Positions 1 through 9,722 of a stretch of 64,000 nucleotides of DNA are shown one piece after another. Numbering within the stretch: position 1 is the first letter of the stretch; the number at the start of each line of letters is the position of its first letter. The DNA comes from Terriglobia bacterium (GTDB taxonomy: Bacteria > Acidobacteriota > Terriglobia > JAIQFV01): NCBI GenBank assembly GCA_020072965.1, contig JAIQFY010000021.1, positions 1 through 64,000 on the forward strand, given 5' to 3'. The position numbers and the translations under genes are program-made. Under the pieces are notes generated by a model. The model worked only from the letters and a program-made list of their open reading frames with translations. It searched no databases and was not told the origin of the DNA.

Positions 1-216
1 ATGACGCCTCCGAGGAAATCCACAAAGAGCGTGGATTCCCTCCTCGGCTTGGAAAAGTCTCGCCCCAAGGCGGCTCGACTTTCCCACATTTCCCACAGGC
101 CTCATCATCCGCACCTGTCAAGAACCAGCACGTCCGGAGGTCAATTCAACCCCGCAGCAGACTAGCTTAACTTTCCTGTTTTTTGGTCTAGACAATGGGG
201 TACACCTTAGACCACC
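1..216. other. Gene-free edge with hairpins
   Basis: No convincing coding region. An imperfect inverted repeat at about 10-47 pairs aaatccac with gtggattccctc, flanked by ccgagg/cctcgg. A second imperfect hairpin lies around 53-84 (aagtctcgcc/ggcggctcgactt). They could terminate a neighbouring transcript, but no clear T-run supports this. An 11-bp tandem duplication (accttagacc type) spans about 203-225, right at the stop codon of the next ORF. Confidence 0.3.
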
Positions 217-450
217 TTAGACCACCGCCCGCATCTTCGAACTCGAAACTGTTAGGTCGCCATTGGGCAGCTCGTCAATCGTCCCTTCGGTCACCTGGAA
301 TCGTGCAAGAGGCACCCTCTTGATCTGTGGAGGATCAGGGCTTTTTGCGCCCGTCCATCCTGGTTCAAATGTCGTGAATAAGATCATCGCCATGGCGACC
401 AGCAGTTGCTTTGGATGCCGTGTCCGTGACATGCAAGTAAGCGCAATCAT
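217..450 (-). CDS. Small secreted hypothetical protein (77 aa), possibly truncated
   Basis: The ATG at 448-450 is preceded by a good Shine-Dalgarno (gaggac, about 5 nt spacing). The N-terminus has a basic stretch followed by a hydrophobic segment (LLVAMAMILFTTF), consistent with a signal peptide. The rest is a short polar segment ending in DLTVSSSKMRAVV. I do not recognise a family. The stop falls inside an 11-bp tandem duplication, so the protein may once have been longer. It lies downstream of, and co-directional with, the ADOP permease gap region. Real gene likely because of the ribosome-binding site and signal peptide; function unknown. Confidence 0.4.
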   Translation of the reverse strand: MIALTCMSRTRHPKQLLVAMAMILFTTFEPGWTGAKSPDPPQIKRVPLARFQVTEGTIDELPNGDLTVSSSKMRAVV

Positions 451-540
451 TTTTGTCCTCTAGGCGATTTACGTTCCCACCCCAGCCTTTCCACAATCCG
501 CAATCATATCTTCCGCATTCCGCAATCGATAGATCCCAAA

Positions 541-2979
541 TCACTCGTACTTTAGGGCCACCATTGGATCGACCCGAGTCGCGCGTCGCGCGGGAAGGTA
601 GCAGGCCAGCAGCGCGACGACCGCCAGCAAGGCAGAGACGCCGGCATAGGTAAGCGGGTCTGCGGCGCTCGTGGCGAACAGCAAGTGGGAGAGCATTCGA
701 GTGAGAGCGAGCGCGACCAGAATCCCAATCCCCAATCCTCCCATGACGAGACGCATTCCCTGCCTCACGACGAGCCTTAAGATATCGTTCGGCCGCGCCC
801 CCAATGCCATGCGGAGCCCCATTTCGTGAGTGCGTCGCGACACCGAATAAGCCATCACGCCGTAAATCCCTACTGCGGCCAGGGCCAGCGCGAAGGCCGC
901 GAAGATGCCGACAAGCCCCGCGATGAGCCGCGGCTGGGAAACAGACGCCGAGATCACTTCCTCCATGCTCTGGGCGCGGCCCACTGATATGCCAGAATCC
1001 AGATCAAGGATTTGGCGGCGGACCGCAGACACCAGCGGCTCCGGGTTCGAATCCGAATGCACCACCAAAGTCATACGGGGCCATGGGCTTTGCCCGCTGG
1101 GGAGGTACATCTCTTCAAATCCCGGGGCATCCAAGCCGCGGAACTTCACATCGCCTACGACTCCTACAATCTGCCGCTGGATCTTCTCCTGGGAGTTGGA
1201 AATATGTTTTCCAATGGGGTCCTGGCCGGGCCAAAACCGGTCCGCTGTCATTTGGTTGATGATGGCGACCGGCAAGGCTTCCGTGGTGTCCTGGTCGGTG
1301 AATCCACGCCCCTTGAGCAACGGGATATGCAGGGCGCGGAAATAGTCCGGACTCACCTGGCGATGGGCGATGAGGGGGTCTTTCCCAATCCCCTCGCACA
1401 CGCGCCCTTCTGGACAAAAGAAGACGTACCGGCCACCGCCCTCGAGGGGCAGAGAGCTGCCCACGCCGGCCGCATCTACCCCGGGAAGGCGTTCGACTCG
1501 CTCAACGAGGCGACGGAAGAACTCCGCCTGCTGTGCGCTCTGTGAATAACGGTGGAGTGGAAGGGAGACAGGAAAAGTGAGCACATTTTGCGGGTCGAAA
1601 CCCGGATTGACGCGAAGCAAATGCACCAGGCTCTGAATGAGCAACCCCGCCCCGGTGATGAGCACCAGGGCCACGGCCACTTCGGCGATCACCAGGATCT
1701 GCCGAAAATGTCCCCCTCGCGCCCCTCCCGAAGTTCCTCGGCCGCCTTCTTTGAGCGCGTCCTGTAAATTTGTGCGTGCCGCCTGTAAAGCAGGAGCCAA
1801 ACCAAATGCGAGACCTGTCACCACGCACATCACCAGGACGAAGGCCAATACGATGCCATTCACGCCAATCTCATCCATTCGTGGAATCGTGCCGGGACTA
1901 ATCTTTCGCAGGACTGGGAGAGTCCATGTGGCGAGGAGAACCCCCAGCCCGCCGCCCAACAATGCCAACAGCACGCTTTCGCTCAAGAGCTGCCGCAGCA
2001 GTCGCCGCCGCGATGCACCCAACGTGCGTCGAATGGCGATTTCTTTTTCACGTGTCGTCGCCCGGGTTAAGAGCAGGCCAGCCACGTTGGCACAGGCAAT
2101 CAAAAGCACAAAGCCCACCGCCGCCATCAGGGTCAGTAAAGATCGCCGAGAGTTAGCGACCAGGCTCTCTTCGAGCGAGCTCACTTTAAGGCCGTAGAGT
2201 GTGGCGTCAACGAAGCCGGGGAATGCCAAGCGATAGCGGCTGTTCAGTGTGTCGAGCTCTGTCTGGGCTCCGGCGAGCGATCCCCCGGACCGGAGCCGGC
2301 CGACCCAACTCAGATATCCGGCCCCGCGCCTCACCTGTTCGCGTGTCAGACTGGCGATTTCGAACACGCGCGGGAGCCAGAGGTCCGGCTCCGGGGACTG
2401 AAAAGGAAATTTGAAATTTGGGGGAAGGACGCCAACCAACCTTACGCTACGGCCCTCAAGAGTCAGTGATTTTCCCAGGATCCCTGCATCGCCACCGAAA
2501 TGGCTGTGCCAGAAGGAATCGGTGATCAACGCGACATCATCGCCGCCCGGTTGATCCTCCTGTGCCAGGAAATCGCGGCCCAGCGCCGGGGAGACCTTGA
2601 GGACATGAAAGAAACCCTGCGAGGCCAGACCGGCGGGAATCTGCTCCGGCTCGCTTCGATCTGTCAGCGTCATGTTCTGGGTGAAATAGGCCGCCACCTC
2701 TTCCAAAGAACGGTTTTGGTCTCGAACCAGGGCAAGTTTGGTGTATGAGAGCGGAATTCCCGGGCGGAGTGTTCTCAGCTCAAGCCCCTGAATGGAAACG
2801 AGCCGCCCTGAATCTTCATAGGGCAGCGGACGCAACAAGACCGTATCAATGACTGAGAAAATAGCAGTGTTCGCCCCGATTCCGAGCGCCAACGTCAATA
2901 TCGCAACGGCCGTAAAGCCGGGGGCCTTCCAAAGCATTCGAAAGCCGTACCGCAGGTCACTTCCGAAATCTTCGATCAT
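541..2979 (-). CDS. ADOP-family ABC transporter permease (MacB-like)
   Basis: About 812-aa inner-membrane permease. The N-terminus has the ADOP signature ([16 protein letters not shown], then [25 protein letters not shown]). A periplasmic MacB-type domain follows, then an FtsX domain with transmembrane segments near [17 protein letters not shown], a second periplasmic domain, and a C-terminal FtsX domain ([33 protein letters not shown]). This double-FtsX form is typical of Acidobacteria. Such proteins are presumed to couple a separate ATPase to efflux or mechanotransmission across the envelope; no ATPase gene is adjacent. I prefer the start at 2979 ([12 protein letters not shown]) because gggagg lies just upstream; an in-frame extension to 3057 has no such site. 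Substrate unknown. Confidence 0.9.
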   Translation of the reverse strand: MIEDFGSDLRYGFRMLWKAPGFTAVAILTLALGIGANTAIFSVIDTVLLRPLPYEDSGRLVSIQGLELRTLRPGIPLSYTKLALVRDQNRSLEEVAAYFTQNMTLTDRSEPEQIPAGLASQGFFHVLKVSPALGRDFLAQEDQPGGDDVALITDSFWHSHFGGDAGILGKSLTLEGRSVRLVGVLPPNFKFPFQSPEPDLWLPRVFEIASLTREQVRRGAGYLSWVGRLRSGGSLAGAQTELDTLNSRYRLAFPGFVDATLYGLKVSSLEESLVANSRRSLLTLMAAVGFVLLIACANVAGLLLTRATTREKEIAIRRTLGASRRRLLRQLLSESVLLALLGGGLGVLLATWTLPVLRKISPGTIPRMDEIGVNGIVLAFVLVMCVVTGLAFGLAPALQAARTNLQDALKEGGRGTSGGARGGHFRQILVIAEVAVALVLITGAGLLIQSLVHLLRVNPGFDPQNVLTFPVSLPLHRYSQSAQQAEFFRRLVERVERLPGVDAAGVGSSLPLEGGGRYVFFCPEGRVCEGIGKDPLIAHRQVSPDYFRALHIPLLKGRGFTDQDTTEALPVAIINQMTADRFWPGQDPIGKHISNSQEKIQRQIVGVVGDVKFRGLDAPGFEEMYLPSGQSPWPRMTLVVHSDSNPEPLVSAVRRQILDLDSGISVGRAQSMEEVISASVSQPRLIAGLVGIFAAFALALAAVGIYGVMAYSVSRRTHEMGLRMALGARPNDILRLVVRQGMRLVMGGLGIGILVALALTRMLSHLLFATSAADPLTYAGVSALLAVVALLACYLPARRATRVDPMVALKYE

Positions 2980-3563
2980 GCTGCCCTCCCGTTCCCACCT
3001 GGCGATGTGTCCATGGCGAGAGCGCTGCCTGTCGTCTGTGTAGGCGCATGATATCACATCACTGCATAGGGGGTTCTGCGGGTGGGACGGGCTGGGTCAC
3101 CGTCTCCTGCGCCCTCCGCCGGTTCGAAGAGTGGATGCAATCCACGCCAGGCAGACGGGACGTCTGCCCCACATGATAATGGCCAGCTCCTGAAGGTGCC
3201 TTGATCGTGCCCGTAAGGAGGTGCTTCCTCGTAAAAGAATCCAGCCCTGGATCTGCCAGGTCTGCATTTCCCTCAAAAACTGTGCAGCCTCTTGAATACC
3301 CAAACCGGCTCTCAGATCCAAACAAAGAGATTTCCGTTGATTCAATCTTCCTGCTCGCCTTACAATGCCGTCACAGCGCCGCGAAAGAAGGGACCAGTTT
3401 GTCACTTTCTTTTGTGCGCTCAGGCCCGGCATAAAGAACACCCTGTGTCGATCAGCGGGGGAATCCCAAAAGGGTAAATGCCCCCACCCTCAGGGCGGTC
3501 ATGGTTTCCGGAAGGATGGAATAAGCTCCGTCAGTCGGTTCAGACCCCATTCGCAGCGTCAAC
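2980..3563. other. Intergenic region with a palindromic repeat
   Basis: Divergent region between the permease and the histidine kinase. Two short minus-strand ORFs (3059-3325, 3097-3441) overlap in different frames and have no recognisable domain or good ribosome-binding site, so I do not call them. A palindrome at 3151-3168 (gcagacgggacgtctgcc) recurs at 23951-23974 and in variant form near 55584. Confidence 0.4.
3151..3168. repeat. Dispersed palindrome, copy 1
   Basis: gcagacgggacgtctgcc is nearly self-complementary. Related copies occur at 23951-23974 and 55584-55604, all intergenic. This suggests a short REP-like or MITE-like repeat family; function unknown. Confidence 0.5.
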
Positions 3564-5336
3564 ATGGACAAAAGTCCAGCCCCAAAAAAATCAAGCGTCG
3601 ACCTTGCGCAGGCCCTGGGCGAAGTCAGCCGCGTGGTGCTGACCACGCTCGATTTCGACAGCATCTTCCGGATTACCGCCGATAGTCTGCGTTTCGCCCT
3701 CGGCTACCTGCACGTCGCGCTGTTTATCGTGGATTCCCGACAGAAGATGATCTTTCTGCGGGCGCAATCCGGCGATGCCGTGACCCCGATTCCCCGGAAT
3801 TACCAGACCGGATTCAGCCAGGGCGTCCTGGGAATGGTGGTTCGGACCAAGCAGCCCAAGATTGTTATTGCCGAGGAACGCCATCCCAAAGCTTCCCTGC
3901 TGCACACCAGCGCGATGGAGATCACCGTTCCGATTCTCGTCGGAGGGAACGTTGACGCCCTTCTGCTCTTGGCCGCTCCTCCCGGGGTGGTTCCTTCGGA
4001 CCCCGAGATCGAGGCCCTTCGACGATTCGGCGAACACGTCGGAGTGGCCCTGGGGAACGCCAGGATTCATTCCTCGTTACGTTCCCACGACCGCGCCCTG
4101 ACAACGCTGCTCCACGCCAACCGGGATCTGTTTAACGTGATGGACCGCGAGGAGATATTGCGCCGCTTGGTGGGCTATCTTTTCGATGCCATTCCGGACA
4201 GCAGGATCGCTCTGGTGGAACTACAGCATCGCTCCTCGACAACGGAAATCGAAGACAAAGAGACCGCCCGGATCCGGCGGTTCTTTTCCCCGGAAGCGTT
4301 GAAACGAAACCAGTCGGAAGAGGAAATCCTGGCGACTCGCGACCTGGTGGAGCTGAAGGAAGCTGTACGGACCCAGCATGTCTGTGTACTTTCCTCGTCC
4401 TCGAGTCGCGTCCTTCCCCGTCACGTCGCCGAAGAAATACACGCCGCCGGATCGTCCCCTTATTTGATCGCTCCGCTTATTCCCCAGGATCAGGCACTCG
4501 CCTTTGTGGTGGTCCACCGGATGGGACTGAACGCTCAATTTGCAGCGCACGAGGTGGAACTGGCCGAAGCCCTATCCAACTTGATTTCCCTGTGGCTGCG
4601 CAACGCCCTGTTGATTGAGGAACTCAAGAACGTGAACCAGGAACTGGCCAAGAGCAACGAGTTGAAAACGAACCTGATGTCGATCCTGTCTCACGACGTG
4701 AAATCACCCCTGCATGGGATCCACGGATTCGCGGAGCTCATGCAGGAGGCAGCCCCCACGGATCCGACCCTGATGCAGGCGACTCAAATCATCATGGGGA
4801 ACGTCCGCCGCATTGTTGCCATTATCGATGACACCATGGCCGTGTCACGGATTGAAGGGGGGGAAATCACGCTGAAAGTTGGCCCCCTTGCCATTGAGAC
4901 CCTCATCGACGAACAAATCGCCGCCCATGCACACCAGTGCCCCATCGAACGGCAGGTCGCTCCCAATCTGCCTCCGGTCATGGGCGATAAGCTGCGCGTG
5001 ATGGAGATCCTCGAAAACTTCGTCAGCAACGCCATCAAATACACCCGCGAGGGAAACTCCATTACCCTGGCGGCGCAGCCCGCCGAGGGAGGAAACGAGG
5101 TCCAGATTACGGTGACGGATCGGGGAATGGGCATCTCGGCGGAGGAAGTGCCCAAATTGTTCTCCCGTTATTACCGGGTTCGGACCGAACAAACACGGAC
5201 CATCGAAGGAACCGGGCTGGGATTATATATCGTTAAGTTGCTGGTCGAAGCGCATGGAGGGCGGGTTTGGCTGGACAGCACACTCGGCGAGGGCAGCCGG
5301 TTCCATTTCACGCTCCCCGCAGTGAAGGCGGCGTAA
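3564..5336 (+). CDS. GAF-domain sensor histidine kinase
   Basis: 590-aa soluble sensor kinase with no transmembrane segments. A GAF-type domain covers about residues 15-170 and a second GAF-like region about 175-350. A short coiled linker (LIEELKNVNQELAKSNELK) leads into the HisKA domain, with phosphoacceptor His377 in SILSHDVKSPLHG. The HATPase_c domain has the N box (ENFVSNAIKYT), G1 (VTDRGMGIS), F box (LFSRYYR) and G2 (GTGLGLYIVK). It should autophosphorylate in response to a cytoplasmic signal and pass phosphate to a response regulator. No receiver-domain gene lies nearby, so it is an orphan kinase. The ribosome-binding site at 3564 is weak, so the start is approximate. Confidence 0.93.
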   Translation: MDKSPAPKKSSVDLAQALGEVSRVVLTTLDFDSIFRITADSLRFALGYLHVALFIVDSRQKMIFLRAQSGDAVTPIPRNYQTGFSQGVLGMVVRTKQPKIVIAEERHPKASLLHTSAMEITVPILVGGNVDALLLLAAPPGVVPSDPEIEALRRFGEHVGVALGNARIHSSLRSHDRALTTLLHANRDLFNVMDREEILRRLVGYLFDAIPDSRIALVELQHRSSTTEIEDKETARIRRFFSPEALKRNQSEEEILATRDLVELKEAVRTQHVCVLSSSSSRVLPRHVAEEIHAAGSSPYLIAPLIPQDQALAFVVVHRMGLNAQFAAHEVELAEALSNLISLWLRNALLIEELKNVNQELAKSNELKTNLMSILSHDVKSPLHGIHGFAELMQEAAPTDPTLMQATQIIMGNVRRIVAIIDDTMAVSRIEGGEITLKVGPLAIETLIDEQIAAHAHQCPIERQVAPNLPPVMGDKLRVMEILENFVSNAIKYTREGNSITLAAQPAEGGNEVQITVTDRGMGISAEEVPKLFSRYYRVRTEQTRTIEGTGLGLYIVKLLVEAHGGRVWLDSTLGEGSRFHFTLPAVKAA

Positions 5337-5458
5337 CCCACCGCATGGTGGCCTTCATGCTCAACTCCCGACTGTGAGTGGCTTGATCAAGGGACCTCGC
5401 GCCGAGATGCAGGTCTTGGGATCCCCAACTTCAGTTGATCCTCAATCCCGGCAGAAGG

Positions 5459-6463
5459 CTATGTCTTGACGGCTTCAATCATCCGCATCCCATCCCTTTG
5501 AATCCATCGAACAAGCGAACGATCGTCCAGAAAATCGACGTGTGCAAACACTTCGGAAAGGGCGAGGAACCTTCCGTCATCGCGCACGCCCGGAAAAAGT
5601 TCACTGACGAGCGTCCACAGAGGCTTTGGCTGACCCTGAAGCAGTGCGAGGACTCTTCCTTGTCGCTCCTCGTGATGTCGCATCATCTTCGCGAATAGAG
5701 GCGGAAACTCGTCCACATCGTCCCCATGTCCGGAGCACACCAGTTCCGGGCCAAGAAGACGGAGCTTTTCCAATGAGGCCAGATAGTTTTTCAGGCTGGG
5801 GTAGCGCTTGCCCGGCCTCAAGGGATCCTCATTGAGTACCGGATTGGGCGTAATTCGTTTGATCACCGTGTCCGCGGCAATCAGCAATCTCCGCTCTCTT
5901 GAGTAAAAACAGACGCTGCCCGGGGTGTGCCCGGGGGTGGAGAGCACTTCGAACTCCAGGTCACCGCACAGGAGAGGGTCACCTTCCTGGATCGGTGTGT
6001 ACTCGGTGAGAGGTTCTGCCACTTGCTGGATGAAATGAAACTCCTCCACAAACTGATTGACGACTTGCGGGGGAACCCCCGCTTCTTCGTACATGCGAAG
6101 ATAAAAATCCTGATTGATCCGGTGTTGAAAATCGGGGCTGTCAAATGTCGGGGCGTGCAGAATAGCATCCGTCTCGCGAGCCAGCACGGCCGCCTGCCCA
6201 TAGTGATCCGGATGCCCGTGCGTGATCAGGATCTTCCGTACATCGCGCAGGCTCAGGGATCGCTCGCCGAGGCCCTGCCTCACGGCGGCATAAGCCTCCG
6301 GCGTATGGGGGCCGGCGTCGATCAGTGAAACTTCGGGCTCCGTGATGAGATAGACATTAACTGGTCCCACATGGAATGGCGTGGGGACCACGATTTTGTA
6401 TAGCGGGAGGTTCAGCAATTGCATTCTAAAAATTAAAAGGCGGACCCCGTCCTGATCCGCCAT
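5459..6463 (-). CDS. MBL-fold metallo-hydrolase
   Basis: 334-aa metallo-beta-lactamase-fold hydrolase with a full set of metal ligands. These are THGHPDH (His82, His84, Asp86, His87), the downstream HTPGSVCF histidine, AADTV with the bridging Asp, and a late SGHGD histidine. The C-terminal helical region contains EFPPLFAKMMRHHEERQ, as in glyoxalase II-like and lactonase or thioesterase-like members. It lies immediately downstream of fadE on the same strand and may be co-transcribed, so an acyl-thioester or lactone substrate is plausible but unproven. The ATG at 6463 has gagagg directly abutting it; an internal ATG at 6424 is an alternative start. Confidence 0.88.
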   Translation of the reverse strand: MADQDGVRLLIFRMQLLNLPLYKIVVPTPFHVGPVNVYLITEPEVSLIDAGPHTPEAYAAVRQGLGERSLSLRDVRKILITHGHPDHYGQAAVLARETDAILHAPTFDSPDFQHRINQDFYLRMYEEAGVPPQVVNQFVEEFHFIQQVAEPLTEYTPIQEGDPLLCGDLEFEVLSTPGHTPGSVCFYSRERRLLIAADTVIKRITPNPVLNEDPLRPGKRYPSLKNYLASLEKLRLLGPELVCSGHGDDVDEFPPLFAKMMRHHEERQGRVLALLQGQPKPLWTLVSELFPGVRDDGRFLALSEVFAHVDFLDDRSLVRWIQRDGMRMIEAVKT

Positions 6464-6536
6464 CCTCTCAGCCCCGTCCGATTACAATTTCATTGCGCGT
6501 ATGCCCGTCACCTGTAGCAGGAGCGTTGGATCGTCC

Positions 6537-8202
6537 TCAGTGCGTTTTGAGGGGCCAGCCACTGGCTTCCAGGGCGGCCTGTGCAATCAACCGGCCGGTT
6601 GCCGCGGTATCGACGGGCACATACTTGCTGAACCGCTTGAGCGCCGCAAGCTGGGTCCGCAGCAGGTCCCCTTCGGCGATTGTCGCCAGGGCCGCCTTGG
6701 CTTCCGCTTCCACCCGTGCCGCAGCGCCACTGATGTATTGCTGAGTCATGGCAACATGCAATCGCGCCTTGTCGCCCCCTTGCGTCTCCACCACCTTCAA
6801 TGTACGGAGCAGCGAAGATTCGCAGGCGTAAACCTCCATGATGATGTTTGAGACGTGACCCATCACCTCCTGCTGGTCCCCGACCTTGTCCCGACGCTGA
6901 GATCAACGGCAATTCCCCCTTCATGGCCCGACGGAGTAGCATCCCGGGAATGAGCAACCGGTTGATCTCGTTGGTCCCCTCAAAAATTCGATTGATGCGG
7001 GCGTCGCGATAGAACCGCTCTACGGGGTAGTCCTTGCTGTAGCCGTAGCCCCCATAAATCTGGACAGCCTCATCGCACACATAGTCGAGATACTCGCTCC
7101 CCATCACTTTCATGATGGAGCACTCCGTCGCATATTCCTCAATCCCCTTTAACGCCTGCTCCGCGCCCTCCGGGGAGTCCTTCGAGACCCCCGACAAGAG
7201 GGCGTCGATCAGGGCGGCCGTCCGGTAGGTCATCGATTCAGCGGCAAATATCCGGGCGCAACTCTCCGCGATCTTCTGTTGAATCAGACCAAACTCTGCA
7301 ATGGCCTTGCCAAAGGCAGTGCGTTCCTTGGCGTACCGGATGGCATGCGCCATACAGAACTTGGAGCCGCCCACGGCGCCGGCGCCCAGCTTGAGCCGGC
7401 CCATATTCAGGCAATTGAAGGCGATCTTGTGACCTTTGCCGATTTCTCCCAGGACGTTCTCGACTGGAACCCTGGCTTCTTCGAGAATGAGCGTTCGGGT
7501 GGAGGAACCCATGATCCCCATCTTATGTTCTTCGGCGCCCGTCGTCACTCCGGGAAAGCTCTTTTCCACAATGAAGCACGTGATTCTTTCTCCGCCGATT
7601 TTCGCAAAGGTGATGAACAGGTCGGCAAAGCCGGCATTGGTGATGAACATCTTCGTCCCGTTCAGCGTGTAGGTCATGCCATCCGGGCTCAAGTCGGCAC
7701 GCGTCGTGAGGGCCATGGCATCGGAGCCACAATGAGGCTCGGTCAGCGCGTAAGAAGAGATCAATTCGCCGCTGCAAACACGGGGAAGATACTTCCGTTT
7801 CTGTGCTTCGGAGCCATAGAAGACAATCGGCCAGGAGCCGATGCCGGTATGGCTGCCATGGGAACAGGCAAATGAACCTTCGTGGGCAAGTTTTTCAGCC
7901 AGGATCATCCCCGTCACCTTGTCAATCTCCATGCCGCCAAATTTCTCAGGAACATCGATGCCCAGCAGGCCGAGCGGCGCCATTCGCTTCAGCAACTCAA
8001 CATTTGTCTCAATCTTCTTTTCTTCCAGGTCCCGGGCGCGCGGCACCACCTCCTGATCCATGAACTGCTCGGCGGTTTGTGCCATCAATTTTTGTTCGTC
8101 AGAAAAATCTTCTGGAGCAAAAATTTCCCCGGGTGAAGTTTCTCCGAGCAACCAGCTTCCCCCCTTCACATAGGTCAATGTGGAATGTGCTGCGGTACTC
8201 AT
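6537..8202 (-). CDS. fadE: Acyl-CoA dehydrogenase, FadE-type, with a frameshift near the C-terminus
   Basis: FAD-dependent acyl-CoA dehydrogenase, first step of beta-oxidation. It carries the signatures [13 protein letters not shown] and [19 protein letters not shown], and IFEGTNEI with the catalytic-base Glu. The start at 8202 has gagagg upstream. After [10 protein letters not shown] (near 6890-6898) the frame breaks. The original frame runs to 6508 as low-complexity Gly/Arg/His-rich sequence, while a +1 shifted frame resumes with acyl-CoA-dehydrogenase-like helices ([26 protein letters not shown]) and ends at 6537. Skipping one base restores a protein of about 554 aa, near the family length. 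Either a sequencing error or a real lesion of the C-terminal domain. Third gene of the fadN-fadA-fadE run. Confidence 0.9.
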
Positions 8203-8272
8203 GGGCTCCTCTCTTTCATGTCAAAAAGACAACGCGAATCAGGTGGCCGGGCGGTGCGCCCGCCAATTTCCC

Positions 8273-9466
8273 CTATCGCTGCAAGTTCTCGAAAATCCCC
8301 GCTGCCCCCATCCCGCCGCCAACGCACATCGTGACCATTCCGTAGTGCGAGCGGCGGCGCTTCATTTCATACAACAGCGTGGCCGTCAACTTCGCCCCCG
8401 TGCATCCGAGCGGATGGCCGAGGGCGATGGCCCCACCGTTGACGTTTACGCGCGCCGGGTCCAGTCCGGCCTCCCGGATCACGGCCAGCGCCTGAACCGC
8501 AAAGGCCTCGTTGAGTTCAATCAAATCGATGTCGGCAAGTTTCAGTCCAGCCAGCGCAAGCGCCTTCGGAATGGCCGTGACCGGTCCAATGCCCATCCGC
8601 TCCGGATCCACTCCCGCCGTTGCAAACGCCACAAAACGGGCCAGGGGCAGAAGTCCCATTAGGGCGGCCTTGTCACCGGACATGATCACCACCGCCGCCG
8701 CCCCATCACTCATCTGCGACGAGTTTCCGGCGGTCACTGTCCCGTGGGTGTGGAATGCCGGCTTGAGCTTGGCCAGGGATTCCAGCGAGGTGTCGTGACG
8801 GGGCCCCTCGTCGGTCTCAAATTTGATTTCCCGGACCACCTTCTTCATCGTCCCGTTGGATGGCAAGGCCGTCACCAGGGTAACCGTCAGAGGAACAATC
8901 TCTTCCTTGAATTTCCCTTCTTCGATGGCCTTGAGGGCCTTCATGTGGCTGTGGTAGGAATACTGGTCTGCCGCCTCCCGCGAGATGGCGTACTGCCGCG
9001 CCAGGTTTTCCGCCGTCAGACCCATGGAGAGATAGACGCCGGGACGTGTATCCACCAGGGTCGGATTGGGGACGATCTTATGCCCGCCCATCGGGATCAT
9101 CGACATGGTTTCTGTTCCCCCCGCGATCATCACCTGCGCCGCGCCGGTCCGGACCCGGTCTGCGCCCAAAGCGATCGACTGCAGGCCGGAGGAACAGAAT
9201 CGATTGATCGTCATGGCAGGCACTGAATCAGGAAGACCTGCGAGGAATGAAGCGACACGGGAAACGTTCATCCCCTGCTCTGCCTCGGGCATGGCGCATC
9301 CGAGAATGACGTCATCGACTTCCTCGGCAGAAAATCCCGGCACGCGTGCCATCGCCTCGCGCATCACGGCGCCTGCCATGTCGTCCGGCCGTGTGTCCTT
9401 CAGGGTTCCACGCGGGGCCTTGCCGACGGCCGTCCGCACCGCTGAAACAATCACTGCTTCGTTCAT
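8273..9466 (-). CDS. fadA: Acetyl-CoA C-acyltransferase (3-ketoacyl-CoA thiolase)
   Basis: 397-aa thiolase, last step of beta-oxidation: cleaves 3-ketoacyl-CoA with CoA to acetyl-CoA and a shortened acyl-CoA. The nucleophile is Cys91 in [10 protein letters not shown]. His351 lies in [11 protein letters not shown] and the acid-base residue Cys381 in [10 protein letters not shown]. Length is standard for the family. The ATG has tggag about 9 nt upstream. It sits between fadN (256 bp upstream) and fadE (70 bp downstream) on the same strand, the same order as the Bacillus subtilis fadN-fadA-fadE operon. Confidence 0.95.
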   Translation of the reverse strand: MNEAVIVSAVRTAVGKAPRGTLKDTRPDDMAGAVMREAMARVPGFSAEEVDDVILGCAMPEAEQGMNVSRVASFLAGLPDSVPAMTINRFCSSGLQSIALGADRVRTGAAQVMIAGGTETMSMIPMGGHKIVPNPTLVDTRPGVYLSMGLTAENLARQYAISREAADQYSYHSHMKALKAIEEGKFKEEIVPLTVTLVTALPSNGTMKKVVREIKFETDEGPRHDTSLESLAKLKPAFHTHGTVTAGNSSQMSDGAAAVVIMSGDKAALMGLLPLARFVAFATAGVDPERMGIGPVTAIPKALALAGLKLADIDLIELNEAFAVQALAVIREAGLDPARVNVNGGAIALGHPLGCTGAKLTATLLYEMKRRRSHYGMVTMCVGGGMGAAGIFENLQR

Positions 9467-9722
9467 AGGTTTTTCTCCAGCTTTCTAACCCGCCAAATGA
9501 TCGCCGACTCCCAAAAACGGTTTGGCCGTTTCCTTCAAAAAAAATCCATCCAAGGCGCTCCCGGAGAAGGTCCTTTTCGCCGGGGACCATTTCTACATTT
9601 CTCTCGACCCCCGTTGGATTCCGCCGCGGCTGGTCGCCAGGGCTACCAAAGCAGCTCATCGGCTGCACCCCGCGGCTTGCGGTCATTCCCCGCGCTCGGT
9701 GTGCTTGATTCCTGCAATCCTG
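9467..9722. other. fadN-fadA spacer
   Basis: 256 bp between fadN and fadA. It holds no convincing gene on either strand and no clear terminator. The gap is longer than expected within an operon, so an internal promoter for fadA cannot be excluded. Confidence 0.3.

Noticed and set aside
1039-1060. T-loop-like ggttcgaatcc
   Set aside because: Lies inside the permease coding sequence and no cloverleaf can be formed around it.
3059-3441. Two overlapping short minus-strand ORFs
   Set aside because: Different frames over the same DNA, a palindromic repeat inside, and no domain or ribosome-binding site.
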